A stretch of 64,000 nucleotides of DNA from UBA2882 sp045542735 (GTDB taxonomy: Bacteria > Bacillota > Clostridia > Lachnospirales > Lachnospiraceae), in the NCBI GenBank assembly GCA_045542735.1, contig JAZQLQ010000013.1:46004-110003 (forward strand). The letters run 5' to 3'. Of this stretch, positions 50,993 through 60,981 are shown piece after piece. The translations under genes and the position numbers were made by a program. Below the pieces are notes generated by a model. The model searched no databases. It was given only the letters and a program-made list of their open reading frames with translations, and was not told the origin of the DNA. How positions within the stretch are numbered: position 1 is the first letter of the stretch; each line of letters starts with the position of its first letter.

Positions 50993-52309
50993 ATGACAGA
51001 AAGAGAAACCTATGAATATATAGAGAGTTTGCAGACTCTGGGCAGTCATTTGGGACTGCAAAGCATCAAAGAACTTTGCCGCCGTCTTGGTAATCCGCAG
51101 GACCAATTAAAATTTATACATATAGCAGGAACCAACGGAAAAGGCAGTATTCTTGCCTTGGTTTCGGAGACTTTGTCAGTATGCGGTTATAAGACGGGAC
51201 GTTATATTTCTCCTACCATTTCGGATTATCGGGAGCGGTTTCAGATAAACGGCCGTATGATTACAAAAAAAGCGCTTTGTGAATATGTAGAACAGTTAAA
51301 ATGCGTGTGTGATGAAATGGTAGCCGATGGTTTGGATCATCCTACGCCCTTTGAATTTGAAACAGCACTGGCATTTTTGTATTTCAAAGAAAAGGCCTGT
51401 GATGTGGTGGTGCTTGAGACCGGTATGGGAGGCGAAACCGACGCAACGAATCTGATTACCACAACCATGATTGCTGTTTTTGCATCCATTAGTATGGACC
51501 ACATGCAGTTTTTGGGTAATAATTTATCAGAAATAGCGCGGGTAAAGGCCGGTATTGTCAAAGACGGTATCAGAGTAGTATCTGCTTGGCAGGATGAAGC
51601 GGTAGAGCAGGTGCTTAGACAGGTGTGTGAAGAGAAACAGGCAAAGCTTTGTATGACAGATGAAGCACAGGCAAAGTTTATTGGTAAAACAAAACACGGT
51701 ATTAAATTTACATATAAAAACCACAAACAGATGAAGCTTTCCTTAAGGGGACTTTATCAGATGGGGAATGCAGCAGTGGCATTGGAGGTGCTTGACTGCC
51801 TGAAAAAGGATTTTGGATATGTGATTTCCGAAGAAAAAATCAAGCAGACATTTGCCACTGTGAGTTGGCAGGGGCGCTTCGAACAGATAGCAAATAAACC
51901 GGATTTTTATATCGACGGAGCCCATAACGAAGCGGCGGCAAAATCCCTGGCACAGACCCTTGAGTTTTATTTTACAAATAGGAAAATAATCTATATAATG
52001 GGAGTATTAAAGGATAAGGAATATGACAAGATTATTGAGGCTACTTATCCTTATGCGGACAGCATTGTTGCTGTAAAGACACCGAATAATCCCCGGGCCA
52101 GGGATGCTTATGAACTGGCAAAGGAAATTGCCGGATATCATAATCGCGTCACGGCAGCCGATTCTCTGGAGGAGGCGGTAGAAATGGCATATTTAATGGC
52201 AGGGAATGAAGGTGTCATTGTAGCATTCGGTTCATTATCCTATTTGGGAGAACTGAAGGCAATTATCAAAAACGGAAGATGGACGAGGAGAGACTCCCAT
52301 GGTAAATAA
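50993..52309 (+). CDS. folC: Folylpolyglutamate/dihydrofolate synthase
   Basis: 438 residues of the Mur ligase family. IAGTNGKGSILALVSE is the ATP P loop and GMGGETDATNLI the second motif. FYIDGAHNEAAAKSL in the C-terminal domain binds the glutamate side. It adds glutamate to dihydropteroate or to folates. First gene of the folate operon folC-folE-HD-folP-folBK; folE overlaps its 3' end by 11 bp, indicating translational coupling. AAGGAG precedes the ATG. Confidence 0.96.
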   Translation: MTERETYEYIESLQTLGSHLGLQSIKELCRRLGNPQDQLKFIHIAGTNGKGSILALVSETLSVCGYKTGRYISPTISDYRERFQINGRMITKKALCEYVEQLKCVCDEMVADGLDHPTPFEFETALAFLYFKEKACDVVVLETGMGGETDATNLITTTMIAVFASISMDHMQFLGNNLSEIARVKAGIVKDGIRVVSAWQDEAVEQVLRQVCEEKQAKLCMTDEAQAKFIGKTKHGIKFTYKNHKQMKLSLRGLYQMGNAAVALEVLDCLKKDFGYVISEEKIKQTFATVSWQGRFEQIANKPDFYIDGAHNEAAAKSLAQTLEFYFTNRKIIYIMGVLKDKEYDKIIEATYPYADSIVAVKTPNNPRARDAYELAKEIAGYHNRVTAADSLEEAVEMAYLMAGNEGVIVAFGSLSYLGELKAIIKNGRWTRRDSHGK

Positions 52310-52853
52310 AGAAAAAATAAAAGAAGCGGTAACACTGTTATTGGAGGGAATTGGTGAAGATGTCAATCGGGAAGGCTTAAAAGATACGCCGGACCGTATC
52401 GCCCGTATGTATGAAGAGATTATGGCGGGTATGGACCAAAAGAGCAGTGAGCATCTGGCAAAGACCTTTACGGCTGAAAATAATGAAATTGTATTGGAAA
52501 AGGACATTGTCTTTTATTCTATGTGTGAACATCATTTGATGCCCTTTTATGGCAAGGCACATGTGGCATATATTCCTGATGGCAAGGTTGTGGGTCTTAG
52601 TAAAATCGCGCGGACAGTGGAAGTATATGCCCGCAGACTCCAGATTCAGGAGCAGATGGGTGCACAGATTGCAGATGCCTTGATGAATGAGTTGGGAGCC
52701 AAAGGTGCTATGGTCATGCTGGAAGCAGAGCATATGTGTATGACCATGCGTGGTGTCAAAAAGCCGGGCAGTAAGACGGTGACCATTGTTACACGAGGTG
52801 CATTTGCAGAGGATGAAAAACTGCAAAATAGTTTTTATCAGATGCTTCGATAA
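52299..52853 (+). CDS. folE: GTP cyclohydrolase I
   Basis: 184 residues, type IA. DTPDRIARMYEEI, FYSMCEHHLMPFYGKAHVAYIPDGKVVGLSKIAR carries the zinc Cys and His ligands, and HMCMTMRGVKKPGSKTVT completes the active site. It opens GTP to make dihydroneopterin triphosphate, the first step of folate synthesis. The start overlaps folC by 11 bp. The HD protein gene follows after 14 bp. Confidence 0.97.
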   Translation: MVNKEKIKEAVTLLLEGIGEDVNREGLKDTPDRIARMYEEIMAGMDQKSSEHLAKTFTAENNEIVLEKDIVFYSMCEHHLMPFYGKAHVAYIPDGKVVGLSKIARTVEVYARRLQIQEQMGAQIADALMNELGAKGAMVMLEAEHMCMTMRGVKKPGSKTVTIVTRGAFAEDEKLQNSFYQMLR

Positions 52854-52867
52854 AAAGAGGAGACAGC

Positions 52868-53368
52868 ATGGGCAAGAGCAGCATGGAGAGAATACAACAG
52901 ATTTTGGCACATCCTTTTTATAAGGAATGTTTGTCAGCTATAGCAGAATATGAAAAGGACCGTCAGTTTTGCGGACATGATATGGTCCATTTTCTAAACG
53001 TGGCACGTATTGCCATGATTTTGAACCTAAAGGAAAATAAGAAACCTATTCCAAAAGATGTGGTATATGCGGCGGCGTTACTACACGATATGGGACGGCA
53101 TATACAGTATGAAAGCGGACGGGATCACGCGGAAGCATCGGCTGAGCTGGCACCCCGGGTGCTGAAGGAGTGCGGCTACTCTGATAAAGAAACAGCGAGA
53201 ATTGTAGAAGCCATTGCCAATCACCGCAATAAGAGCATCAAAAAGGGCTCGGATTTAAATGGGATTTTATATCGGGCAGATAAAGCCAGCAGAGCCTGCT
53301 ACAGTTGCCCTGTGGAAGCAGAGTGCAGTTGGAAAAAAAGTAAAAAGAATATGACATTGGAGATTTGA
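52868..53368 (+). CDS. HD-domain protein in the folate operon
   Basis: 166 residues. The HD hydrolase motif is intact: CGHDMVHFLNVARIA, then ALLHDMGRHIQYE, DHAEASAELA and IANHRNKS. A C-terminal CYSCPVEAECSW cluster may bind metal. It lies between folE and folP, with TTGAGC coupling to the next gene. No recognised phosphatase for dihydroneopterin triphosphate is in this operon, and an HD phosphohydrolase there is a natural candidate for that missing step, which is an inference. Generic HD nucleotidase activity is the alternative. Confidence 0.87.
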   Translation: MGKSSMERIQQILAHPFYKECLSAIAEYEKDRQFCGHDMVHFLNVARIAMILNLKENKKPIPKDVVYAAALLHDMGRHIQYESGRDHAEASAELAPRVLKECGYSDKETARIVEAIANHRNKSIKKGSDLNGILYRADKASRACYSCPVEAECSWKKSKKNMTLEI

Positions 53369-53370
53369 GC

Positions 53371-54180
53371 ATGAAGATCGGAAATCGGGATTTTGACACA
53401 ACCAATCATACATATATTATGGGGATTTTAAATGTGACTCCCGATTCTTTTTCGGATGGAGGCAAGTGGACAATGCCGGATGCGGCCTTGTACCGGGTTG
53501 AAGAGATGATACAGGAAGGCGCTGCCATCATTGATGTAGGCGGAGAGTCTACCAGACCGGGGCATTCTCAGATTTCCGATGAGGAAGAGATGGAAAGAGT
53601 GCTTCCGGTTATTGAGACAGTGAAGGCTCGTTTTGATGTGCCGGTTTCCCTGGATACATATAAAAGTGGCGTGGCATCAGCCGGTATCAAAGCCGGTGCG
53701 GATATGATCAATGACATTTGGGGCCTGAAATACGACACTGCCATGGCAAAGGTGATTGCCGATGCAGGGGTAGCCTGTTGTCTCATGCACAACCGAAACG
53801 AAGCTGTGTATAAGGATGTTATGTCGGAGGTTTTGGAAGATTTGGAAGCTTCCCTAGAGGTGGCACAGCAGGCAGGTATCGCTTATGACAGGATATGTTT
53901 GGACCCGGGGATTGGCTTCGGTAAGAGTTATGAACAAAATCTGTTGATTATGCAAAGGCTGGATGCGTTACACGCTTTGGGAATGCCGGTGTTGCTTGGA
54001 GCATCCCGCAAATCTGTGATTGGACTAACGTTGGATCTTCCGGCAGAGGAGCGGTTGGAAGGTACCTTGGCAACCAGTGTGATGGCTGTGATGAAAGGTG
54101 CTACTTTTGTCAGGGTACATGATATCAAGGAAAACCTACGGGCAATCCGGATGGCGGAAGCAATTAAGTATGCAGGATAA
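53371..54180 (+). CDS. folP: Dihydropteroate synthase
   Basis: 269 residues from ATG 53371; upstream in-frame TTG at 53365 overlaps the previous stop. IMGILNVTPDSFSDGGKW and IIDVGGESTRPGH are the two family signatures; DPGIGFGKSYEQNL and GASRKSVIG follow. It joins the pterin diphosphate to p-aminobenzoate and is the target of sulfonamides. It starts 2 bp after the HD gene ends and is followed by folBK after 32 bp. Confidence 0.97.
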   Translation: MKIGNRDFDTTNHTYIMGILNVTPDSFSDGGKWTMPDAALYRVEEMIQEGAAIIDVGGESTRPGHSQISDEEEMERVLPVIETVKARFDVPVSLDTYKSGVASAGIKAGADMINDIWGLKYDTAMAKVIADAGVACCLMHNRNEAVYKDVMSEVLEDLEASLEVAQQAGIAYDRICLDPGIGFGKSYEQNLLIMQRLDALHALGMPVLLGASRKSVIGLTLDLPAEERLEGTLATSVMAVMKGATFVRVHDIKENLRAIRMAEAIKYAG

Positions 54181-54212
54181 ATATATATAGGATGATGAAG
54201 GGAGTGGGCGAT

Positions 54213-55034
54213 ATGGACAAAATTCAGGTAAAAGGCTTAAAGGTATTTGCACATCACGGGGTATATCCCGAGGAATCGGCACAGGGACAGAATTTTTATG
54301 TCAGTGCAACGCTGGATGTAGACACCAGACCGGCGGGGTTGACCGATGATTTGGATGCTTCTGTAGACTATGGCGATTTATGCTTGTTTATGGATCGTTA
54401 CATGAAGAAGAATACCTTCAAGTTGTTGGAAACTGTCACTGAAAACCTGGCGCGTGAGATTTTGCACCGTTATCCCCTTGTAAAGAGCGTGGAAGTTAGC
54501 GTAAGCAAACCACAGGCTCCTATTCCCTTGCCATTTGAAGATGTGTCTGTGACTATCCGGAGACAATGGCATGAAGCTTATATTGCTTTTGGATCCAATA
54601 TGGGAGATAGGGAAGAATATATTGAAAAAGGCTTATCTGCTTTGAAGCATGAGCGGGATGTGGAAGTGCTACAGACTTCAACGGTGATAGAGACAGAGCC
54701 CTACGGTGGCGTGGATATGGACCCGGTATTAAATGGTGTGGTAAAAGTGAAAACGCTGTTGACGCCCTATGAGCTTTTGAAGCTTTGCAACAAGATTGAA
54801 GCGGCAGCAGGCAGGGAACGTAGCGTTCATTGGGGACCTCGTACCTTAGATTTGGATATTCTGTTTTATGATAAACTCATTTTGGAAGAGCCTGCATTGA
54901 CCATTCCCCACATCGATATGAAGCGTCGGGATTTTGTTTTAAAGCCTATGGCTGAGATTGCCCCCGGATTGGTACATCCGGTTTATCACAAGACCATAGT
55001 AGATATGTTAGATGAATTAGAAGGAAGAAAATAA
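54213..55034 (+). CDS. folK: FolB-FolK fusion: dihydroneopterin aldolase/pyrophosphokinase
   Basis: 273 residues from ATG 54213 (GGGAGTGG upstream). Residues about 1-118 are dihydroneopterin aldolase: VKGLKVFAHHGVYPEE and VSVSKPQAPIP with the catalytic Lys. Residues about 120-270 are HPPK: AYIAFGSNMGDREEYI and WGPRTLDLDILFYD with the metal-binding Asp pair. The fusion carries out two successive steps before FolP. Single-chain FolB-FolK proteins are common in Firmicutes. It ends the folate operon and the next gene starts only 1 bp after its stop. Confidence 0.95.
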   Translation: MDKIQVKGLKVFAHHGVYPEESAQGQNFYVSATLDVDTRPAGLTDDLDASVDYGDLCLFMDRYMKKNTFKLLETVTENLAREILHRYPLVKSVEVSVSKPQAPIPLPFEDVSVTIRRQWHEAYIAFGSNMGDREEYIEKGLSALKHERDVEVLQTSTVIETEPYGGVDMDPVLNGVVKVKTLLTPYELLKLCNKIEAAAGRERSVHWGPRTLDLDILFYDKLILEEPALTIPHIDMKRRDFVLKPMAEIAPGLVHPVYHKTIVDMLDELEGRK

Positions 55035-55035
55035 G

Positions 55036-56073
55036 ATGTCTGATAAAGCAAAAGTGATTTTGATTTTAGCTGTATTGATAGTCGTTTTGGGTGGATTTAC
55101 GACTTATGATTCCTTGAAGGATTATTTACACAACAATCCCGAAGGAATGGAAGGAAATACAGCAGGTAATCTGTATAATGGCGGATATGTATGCCAATTT
55201 GAAGAACAGGTGTTTTTTGCAAACGCCTTTGACGGAAATAAGTTGTATGTCATGAATGTAGATGAGACAGAGATAAAAAAGATTGGGAATGTGGCAGTGT
55301 CCAATATCAATGCGGATGATAAGTATGTATATTACTATGTAGATGATGTTGCCACGCCCTCCGGTATGGGTGGATTTACCACACAGATGGTGGGTATTTT
55401 CCATGCCAATCACAAGGGCAATCATGCAAAGACCTTGGACCGGACTCCTTGTGGTGTGGTAAAGCTCATTGGGAATACCTTATTTTATGAGCGAAAGGTT
55501 CAGGATGGCGAAACCACTTTGTATGCATATGATATCCGTTCCAAAGAGATAGAGCAGACGGCGGATATGGATATTAATCCTGCATCCAGTTATGGCAATG
55601 CCATTTATTATCAGGGTACAGAAGATAACCATTATTTATTCCGATATGATTTGGTGACCGGAAGCTCCAATCTGGTCTATGAAGGAAATGTATGGAGACC
55701 GGATATGCAGGGTGAGTATGTTTACTTCGTTAGTCTGGATGCAGAGTATCATTTATGCCGGTATGATACAGTTACAAAAGAAGTGCAGACCTTGACCACA
55801 GACCGTGTGGACCAATATCTGGTATGTGGCAATTACATTTTTTATCAGACTGTGGATGAGACTGCTCCCGCATTAAAGGTGATGAATGCAGATGGCTCTA
55901 ATCCGCAGGTGCTGGCGGAGGGGACATATACCGGTATTTGTGCCACATCTGCCAATGTGTATTTTACGGAATACGGTTCCAATATCATGTATAAGGTACC
56001 TTTGACAGGAGGCGGCATGCAGCCTGTGGTATTTGAAGGAGCAAGGACTGCAGCGTTGGAAGAGATGGACTAA
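55036..56073 (+). CDS. Anchored DUF5050-type beta-propeller protein
   Basis: 345 residues. A short hydrophobic N-terminal segment (about 6-20) is a signal anchor. The rest consists of repeated short beta segments with GNTLFYERK, NAIYYQGT, EYVYFVSLD, NYIFYQT and NVYFTEYG, the pattern of DUF5050 propellers. These are expected outside the membrane, with binding but no known activity. It starts 1 bp after folBK but probably is not functionally linked to it. It is followed by pheA after 43 bp. Confidence 0.82.
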   Translation: MSDKAKVILILAVLIVVLGGFTTYDSLKDYLHNNPEGMEGNTAGNLYNGGYVCQFEEQVFFANAFDGNKLYVMNVDETEIKKIGNVAVSNINADDKYVYYYVDDVATPSGMGGFTTQMVGIFHANHKGNHAKTLDRTPCGVVKLIGNTLFYERKVQDGETTLYAYDIRSKEIEQTADMDINPASSYGNAIYYQGTEDNHYLFRYDLVTGSSNLVYEGNVWRPDMQGEYVYFVSLDAEYHLCRYDTVTKEVQTLTTDRVDQYLVCGNYIFYQTVDETAPALKVMNADGSNPQVLAEGTYTGICATSANVYFTEYGSNIMYKVPLTGGGMQPVVFEGARTAALEEMD

Positions 56074-56116
56074 AAATGCCTTGTGGCATAAATATAAACA
56101 GAAAAGAGCGAGAAGA

Positions 56117-57241
56117 ATGGATTTACTGGAATTAAGAGACAAAATTGATGTCATCGACAAACAGATGGTAGAACTTTATGAGCAACGCATGGATATTTGC
56201 AAGCAGGTTGCGGAATATAAGATTGAAACCGGCAAAAAGGTATTTGACCGTATACGCGAAGAGGAGAAAATCCGTAAAGTAAAATCTTATACCACAGATG
56301 AATTTTACAGCCGCGCGGTGGAGGAATTATTTGAGCAGATTATGTCTGTCAGCCGCAAGTTGCAATATCAGCTGTTGGCTGAGCATGGCAGTATCGGCAG
56401 ATTGCCTTTTATGGGTGTGGAAAGCTTACAGGAGGATAAGGTCCGAGTGGTTTTTCAGGGAGCGGAAGGAGCTTATTCCCAGGCAGCCATGATGCAGTAT
56501 TTTGGCAATGAAATTGACAGCTTCCATGTAGATACATTCCGTGACGCCATGTCGGCAATCGAGGAAGGTAGTGCGGATTTTGCAGTGCTTCCCATTGAAA
56601 ATTCCACGGCGGGAATTGTCAGTGATATTTATGATTTGCTGGTAGAGTTTGAAAATTATATTGTGGGTGAACAGATTATTAAGATTGAGCATTGTCTCTT
56701 GGGCTTGCCGGGAACGGATATCGAAGAGATCAAGACTGTGTATTCCCATCCCCAGTCTCTGATGCAGAGTGCCCGTTTCTTAAATGAATATAACTGGAAG
56801 CAGATCAGTATGCAAAACAATGCTTTTGCAGCAAAGAAGGTCGTAGAGGATGGAGACAAGACACAGGCAGCGGTAGCAAGTGCTTACGCAGGAGAAATCT
56901 ATGGCTTGGAAGTCTTAAAGCAGGGTGTGAACCAGTCAGAGACCAATGCAACCCGTTTTATTATTGTGACCAATCAAAAGGTATTTTTAAAGGATGCCAA
57001 AAAGATCAGTATCTGTTTTGAAATACCTCATGAAAGTGGTTCCTTGTACCGTTTGCTTTCACATTTTATTTACAACAATTTGAACCTCTGTAAGATTGAA
57101 AGCCGTCCCATTGAAGGCAGAAACTGGGAGTACCGTTTCTTTGTGGATATCGAAGGCAATCTGGCAGACAGCGCGGTGAAGAATGCTTTGCGTGGCTTGC
57201 GTGATGAAGCAAGAAATATGAAGATACTTGGAAATTATTAA
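56117..57241 (+). CDS. pheA: Bifunctional chorismate mutase/prephenate dehydratase
   Basis: 374 residues from ATG 56117 (AGAGCGAGAAGA upstream; the longer frame overlaps the previous gene). Domains: AroQ chorismate mutase (about 1-88, LLELRDKIDVIDKQMVELYEQRM), prephenate dehydratase (about 108-285, VRVVFQGAEGAYSQAAMMQYF and QSETNATRFI with the conserved Thr-Arg-Phe), and an ACT domain (about 295-374, ISICFEIPHESGSLYRLL) with ESRPIEGRNWEY that binds phenylalanine. It turns chorismate into phenylpyruvate and is normally feedback-inhibited by phenylalanine. Confidence 0.96.
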   Translation: MDLLELRDKIDVIDKQMVELYEQRMDICKQVAEYKIETGKKVFDRIREEEKIRKVKSYTTDEFYSRAVEELFEQIMSVSRKLQYQLLAEHGSIGRLPFMGVESLQEDKVRVVFQGAEGAYSQAAMMQYFGNEIDSFHVDTFRDAMSAIEEGSADFAVLPIENSTAGIVSDIYDLLVEFENYIVGEQIIKIEHCLLGLPGTDIEEIKTVYSHPQSLMQSARFLNEYNWKQISMQNNAFAAKKVVEDGDKTQAAVASAYAGEIYGLEVLKQGVNQSETNATRFIIVTNQKVFLKDAKKISICFEIPHESGSLYRLLSHFIYNNLNLCKIESRPIEGRNWEYRFFVDIEGNLADSAVKNALRGLRDEARNMKILGNY

Positions 57242-57307
57242 ATAGGATTAAGTGATCTTAAAAAATAAATGTAATGGCTGCTGTCAATGGCAGAAAGGGT
57301 GGCAATG

Positions 57308-58843
57308 ATGAAAACATTTGCGGCAATAGATGTGGGCTCCTATGAGCTTTCTATGAAAATATTTGAAATTTCACAAAAGGCGGGGATCCGTGAAATCGAT
57401 TGCATCAGACATCGGATTGCCCTTGGCTTTGATACCTATACCAATGGTAAAATTTCCGTGGAAAAAATGGATGAGCTTTGTGAAATCCTGCGTGAATTTG
57501 ACGGTATTATGAAGTCCTACAAGGTAGATGCTTATAAGGCTTACGGCACCAGTGCCATCCGTGAGACAGCCAATACCATGATTTTGCTGGATCAGATTAA
57601 GAACCGAACAGGGCTTGTGATTGAAGTGATCAGTAACTCCGAGCAACGGTTCTTGGATTATAAAGCGGTGGCAACCAAGGGAAAAGCCTTTGAAAATTAT
57701 ATTGAAGGAGATACCGCCATTTTGGATATTGGCGGTGGCAGTATCCAGATATCTTTGTTCGAGAAGGATACACTGGTGGCGACACAAAACATGCGCCTGG
57801 GTGTCATGAGACTGCGTGAGCGTCTGGAGGCATTGTCTCCCAAGAGCAATCAGTATGAAAAATTGATTGATGAGATGGTGAATGACCAATTCTCATTATT
57901 TAAAAAATTTTATTTAAAAGACCGCGAAATAACCAATCTATTGGTAATTGATGATTATTTATCCCCTATTTTACAAAAGAAAGAAATTACTAAGACACCG
58001 GGCAAGATAGAGCGCAAACGATTTATGGAGTTTATGGATTCCGTGAACGGAAAGAGCCGTGGAGACATCAGCCGGAAGTTGGAGGTATCAGAAGAGCATG
58101 CATCTTTGTTGTTCCACAGTGGTGTGCTAACCAAACGTATTATGGAGGTGCTTGGTGCACAGCATATTTGGGCACCGGAGGTATGCTTGTGTGATGGTAT
58201 TGCATATGAATACGCACAGCAAAACAAGCTATTAAAAAATGTACATGATTTCGAGAAAGATATCATTGCATCCACTGCCAATATCAGTAAACGTTATATG
58301 TGCAGCCGTAAGAGAAATGAGATTATGGAGTCCTTGGCACTTTCCATTTTTGATACTATGAAAAAATTGCATGGCCTCGGGAAAAGAGAACGGTTGCTTT
58401 TGCAGATTGTAGCGCAGTTGAATGACTGCGGTAAATACATTTCCCAGACAGATGTGGGCGAGTGTAGTTTCCGCATTATTATGGCAACAGAGATCATCGG
58501 TTTGTCTCATGCGGAGCGTGAGATTATTGCATATGTGGCAAAGTATAATCGAGATGAATTTGAGTATTATGAAGTCCTTAGTGAGCATACCACTTTAAGT
58601 CGGGAAGCGTATCTGGTGATTGCCAAGTTGACGGCTATATTGCGAGTGGCAAATGGTTTGGATCGCAGCCACAAGCAGAAATTTAGGGAATTTAAAACAA
58701 CACTTAGAGATAATGAATTGACAATAACGGTGGACACCGATGAGGACATTACTTTGGAGAAAGGCTTGCTGACTGCGAGAACCAGATTCTTTGAAGAGGT
58801 ATACAGTGTTCGGACTGTCATTAGACAAAAGCGTCGCATCTAG
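57308..58843 (+). CDS. ppx: Ppx/GppA exopolyphosphatase
   Basis: 511 residues from ATG 57308 (AAAGGGTGG upstream; ATG at 57305 is also possible). The ASKHA-type phosphatase domain has AIDVGSYELSMKIFEI, YGTSAIRETAN and LDIGGGSIQISLFEK. The C-terminal HD-like domain (about 320-500) contains HGLGKRERLLLQIVAQLNDCGKYI and SHAEREIIAYVAKYNR. It removes phosphate from the ends of polyphosphate or from pppGpp. It is followed at once by ppk1, the enzyme that makes polyphosphate, so the two set polyphosphate levels. Confidence 0.94.
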   Translation: MKTFAAIDVGSYELSMKIFEISQKAGIREIDCIRHRIALGFDTYTNGKISVEKMDELCEILREFDGIMKSYKVDAYKAYGTSAIRETANTMILLDQIKNRTGLVIEVISNSEQRFLDYKAVATKGKAFENYIEGDTAILDIGGGSIQISLFEKDTLVATQNMRLGVMRLRERLEALSPKSNQYEKLIDEMVNDQFSLFKKFYLKDREITNLLVIDDYLSPILQKKEITKTPGKIERKRFMEFMDSVNGKSRGDISRKLEVSEEHASLLFHSGVLTKRIMEVLGAQHIWAPEVCLCDGIAYEYAQQNKLLKNVHDFEKDIIASTANISKRYMCSRKRNEIMESLALSIFDTMKKLHGLGKRERLLLQIVAQLNDCGKYISQTDVGECSFRIIMATEIIGLSHAEREIIAYVAKYNRDEFEYYEVLSEHTTLSREAYLVIAKLTAILRVANGLDRSHKQKFREFKTTLRDNELTITVDTDEDITLEKGLLTARTRFFEEVYSVRTVIRQKRRI

Positions 58844-58854
58844 GAGGATAACAC

Positions 58855-60981
58855 ATGAGTGTTCAAGATTATTTAAATCCGGAATATTATTACAATCGGG
58901 AACTAAGCTGGCTCAAATTTGATTACCGTATTTTGAGTGAAGCAAGAGATAAAAGCAATCCTTTGTTTGAACGTCTGAAGTTTTTGAGTATCAGTGCGTC
59001 CAATCTGGATGAGTTTTTTATGGTACGTGTGGCTTCCTTAAAGGATATGGTTCATGCGGGCTATGAAAAAGCGGATATTGCAGGGATGACGCCCAAGAAA
59101 CAGCTTGCGGCAATCAATGAAGAGACCCACAATCTGGTGAATCTTCAGTATTCTACCTACAACCGCAGTTTGCTTCCTCTGTTAAAGCAAAACGGTGTGG
59201 TTGTCATCAGTCATCATGAGGAACTGAATAAAAAACAGGCAGCTTTTGTTGACCGCTATTTTGAAGAAAATGTCTATCCGGTGTTGACTCCCATGGCGGT
59301 GGATTCATCCAGACCGTTTCCTTTGATTCGCAACAAATCCCTCAATCTGGGTGCCTTAGTGCGCAAAAAAGGTGAGACGGAAGGCGAAGTAGAATTTGCT
59401 ACGGTGCAGGTGCCCAGTGTATTGGCGCGTATAGTAGAAATTCCGGATGATGAGGATCGGGTTTTCATTTTCTTAGAGGAAATCATTGAAAGAAATATTG
59501 AAAAATTATTTTTAAACTATGATGTGCTTTGCATCCATCCATTCCGTATTATGCGTAATGCGGATTTGTCCATCGGAGAAGATGAGGCAGAGGATCTGTT
59601 AAAAGAGATTGAGAAACAGTTAAAGAAGAGACAATGGGGCGAGGCCATCCGTCTGGAAGTAGAAGAAGGTGTGGACAAACAGCTTTTGAAGATTGTCCGT
59701 AAGGAATTAAATATTGCAGAAGATGATATTTACTATATCAATGGTCCGTTAGATTTGACGGTGTTGATGAAGCTCTATGGTGTGGATGGATTTGACAGTT
59801 ACAAGGAAGAAAAGTATGAACCTCAACCGGTACCGGAATTGCCGGCGGATTGCGATATCTTTGAGGAAATTCGCAAGAGAGACATTTTGTTACACCACCC
59901 TTATCAGACCTTTACTCCCGTGGTGGAGTTTATCAAACGTGCGGCAAGAGATCCCCAGGTACTTGCTATCAAACAAACCTTGTACCGTGTCAGTGGTAAC
60001 TCGCCTATTATTGCAGCTCTTGCCCAGGCAGCAGAGAATGGCAAACAGGTCTCTGTACTGGTAGAGTTGAAGGCTCGTTTTGACGAAGAAAATAACATTG
60101 GTTGGGCGAAGATGTTGGAGAAAGCCGGTTGCCATGTTATCTATGGTTTGGTAGGTTTAAAGACCCATAGTAAAATTACACTGGTAGTCCGTAAGGAAGA
60201 GGACGGCATCCGCCGTTATGTCCATCTGGGCACCGGTAACTATAATGATGCCACAGCTAAGCTCTATACCGATACCGGTCTATTGACCTGTAAAGAAGCA
60301 ATCGGTGAAGATGCCACTGCCGTATTTAATATGCTTTCAGGTTATTCGGAGCCACGAAGCTGGAATAAACTTTCCGTTGCGCCCCTCTGGTTAAAGGATC
60401 GTTTCCTCTATTTGATTCAGAGAGAAATGAATCATGCAAAGGAAGGGAAGGAAGCCAAGATTATTGCAAAGATGAACTCCCTGTGTGATCAGGAAGTTAT
60501 CAGTGCCTTGTATGAAGCAAGCGCAGCAGGCGTTAAAATTGAATTAATTGTCCGTGGTATTTGTAGTCTAAAGACCGGTATTCCCGGTGTGTCCGACAAT
60601 ATCACTGTGCGTTCCATTGTAGGTACATTTTTGGAGCACAGCCGTATTTTCTGTTTTGAAAATGATGGAAATGTGGAATACTATATGGCAAGTGCGGATT
60701 GGATGCCACGTAACCTAAACCGTCGTGTGGAGATTATGTTCCCTATCGAGCAACCTGATTTGAAAGAAAAGACAGCATATATTTTACAGTGTTTATTGAA
60801 GGATACCTTAAAGGCTCAAATTTTGCAGCCGGACGGTTCCTACGAAAAGGTAGACCGCAGAGGCAAAGAGCCCTTCGGTGCACAGAAGAACTTCTGCAAA
60901 GAAGCAATTGCCGCAACCAAGGCAATGGAAGAAGACATCTTGGAGGAACGGGTATTTATCCCTGAGAAACATCATGACTAA
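58855..60981 (+). CDS. ppk1: Polyphosphate kinase 1
   Basis: 708 residues, family length. YYNRELSWLKFDYRIL starts the N-terminal domain, and SNLDEFFMVRVASLKDM follows. The catalytic histidine lies in LKTHSKITLVVR near 438, with VHLGTGNYNDATAKLYTD next to it; both are signatures of the PPK1 phospholipase D-like core. It makes polyphosphate reversibly from ATP on an autophosphorylated histidine. A strong AGGAGG sets the start. Its stop overlaps the next gene by 8 bp. Confidence 0.97.
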   Translation: MSVQDYLNPEYYYNRELSWLKFDYRILSEARDKSNPLFERLKFLSISASNLDEFFMVRVASLKDMVHAGYEKADIAGMTPKKQLAAINEETHNLVNLQYSTYNRSLLPLLKQNGVVVISHHEELNKKQAAFVDRYFEENVYPVLTPMAVDSSRPFPLIRNKSLNLGALVRKKGETEGEVEFATVQVPSVLARIVEIPDDEDRVFIFLEEIIERNIEKLFLNYDVLCIHPFRIMRNADLSIGEDEAEDLLKEIEKQLKKRQWGEAIRLEVEEGVDKQLLKIVRKELNIAEDDIYYINGPLDLTVLMKLYGVDGFDSYKEEKYEPQPVPELPADCDIFEEIRKRDILLHHPYQTFTPVVEFIKRAARDPQVLAIKQTLYRVSGNSPIIAALAQAAENGKQVSVLVELKARFDEENNIGWAKMLEKAGCHVIYGLVGLKTHSKITLVVRKEEDGIRRYVHLGTGNYNDATAKLYTDTGLLTCKEAIGEDATAVFNMLSGYSEPRSWNKLSVAPLWLKDRFLYLIQREMNHAKEGKEAKIIAKMNSLCDQEVISALYEASAAGVKIELIVRGICSLKTGIPGVSDNITVRSIVGTFLEHSRIFCFENDGNVEYYMASADWMPRNLNRRVEIMFPIEQPDLKEKTAYILQCLLKDTLKAQILQPDGSYEKVDRRGKEPFGAQKNFCKEAIAATKAMEEDILEERVFIPEKHHD

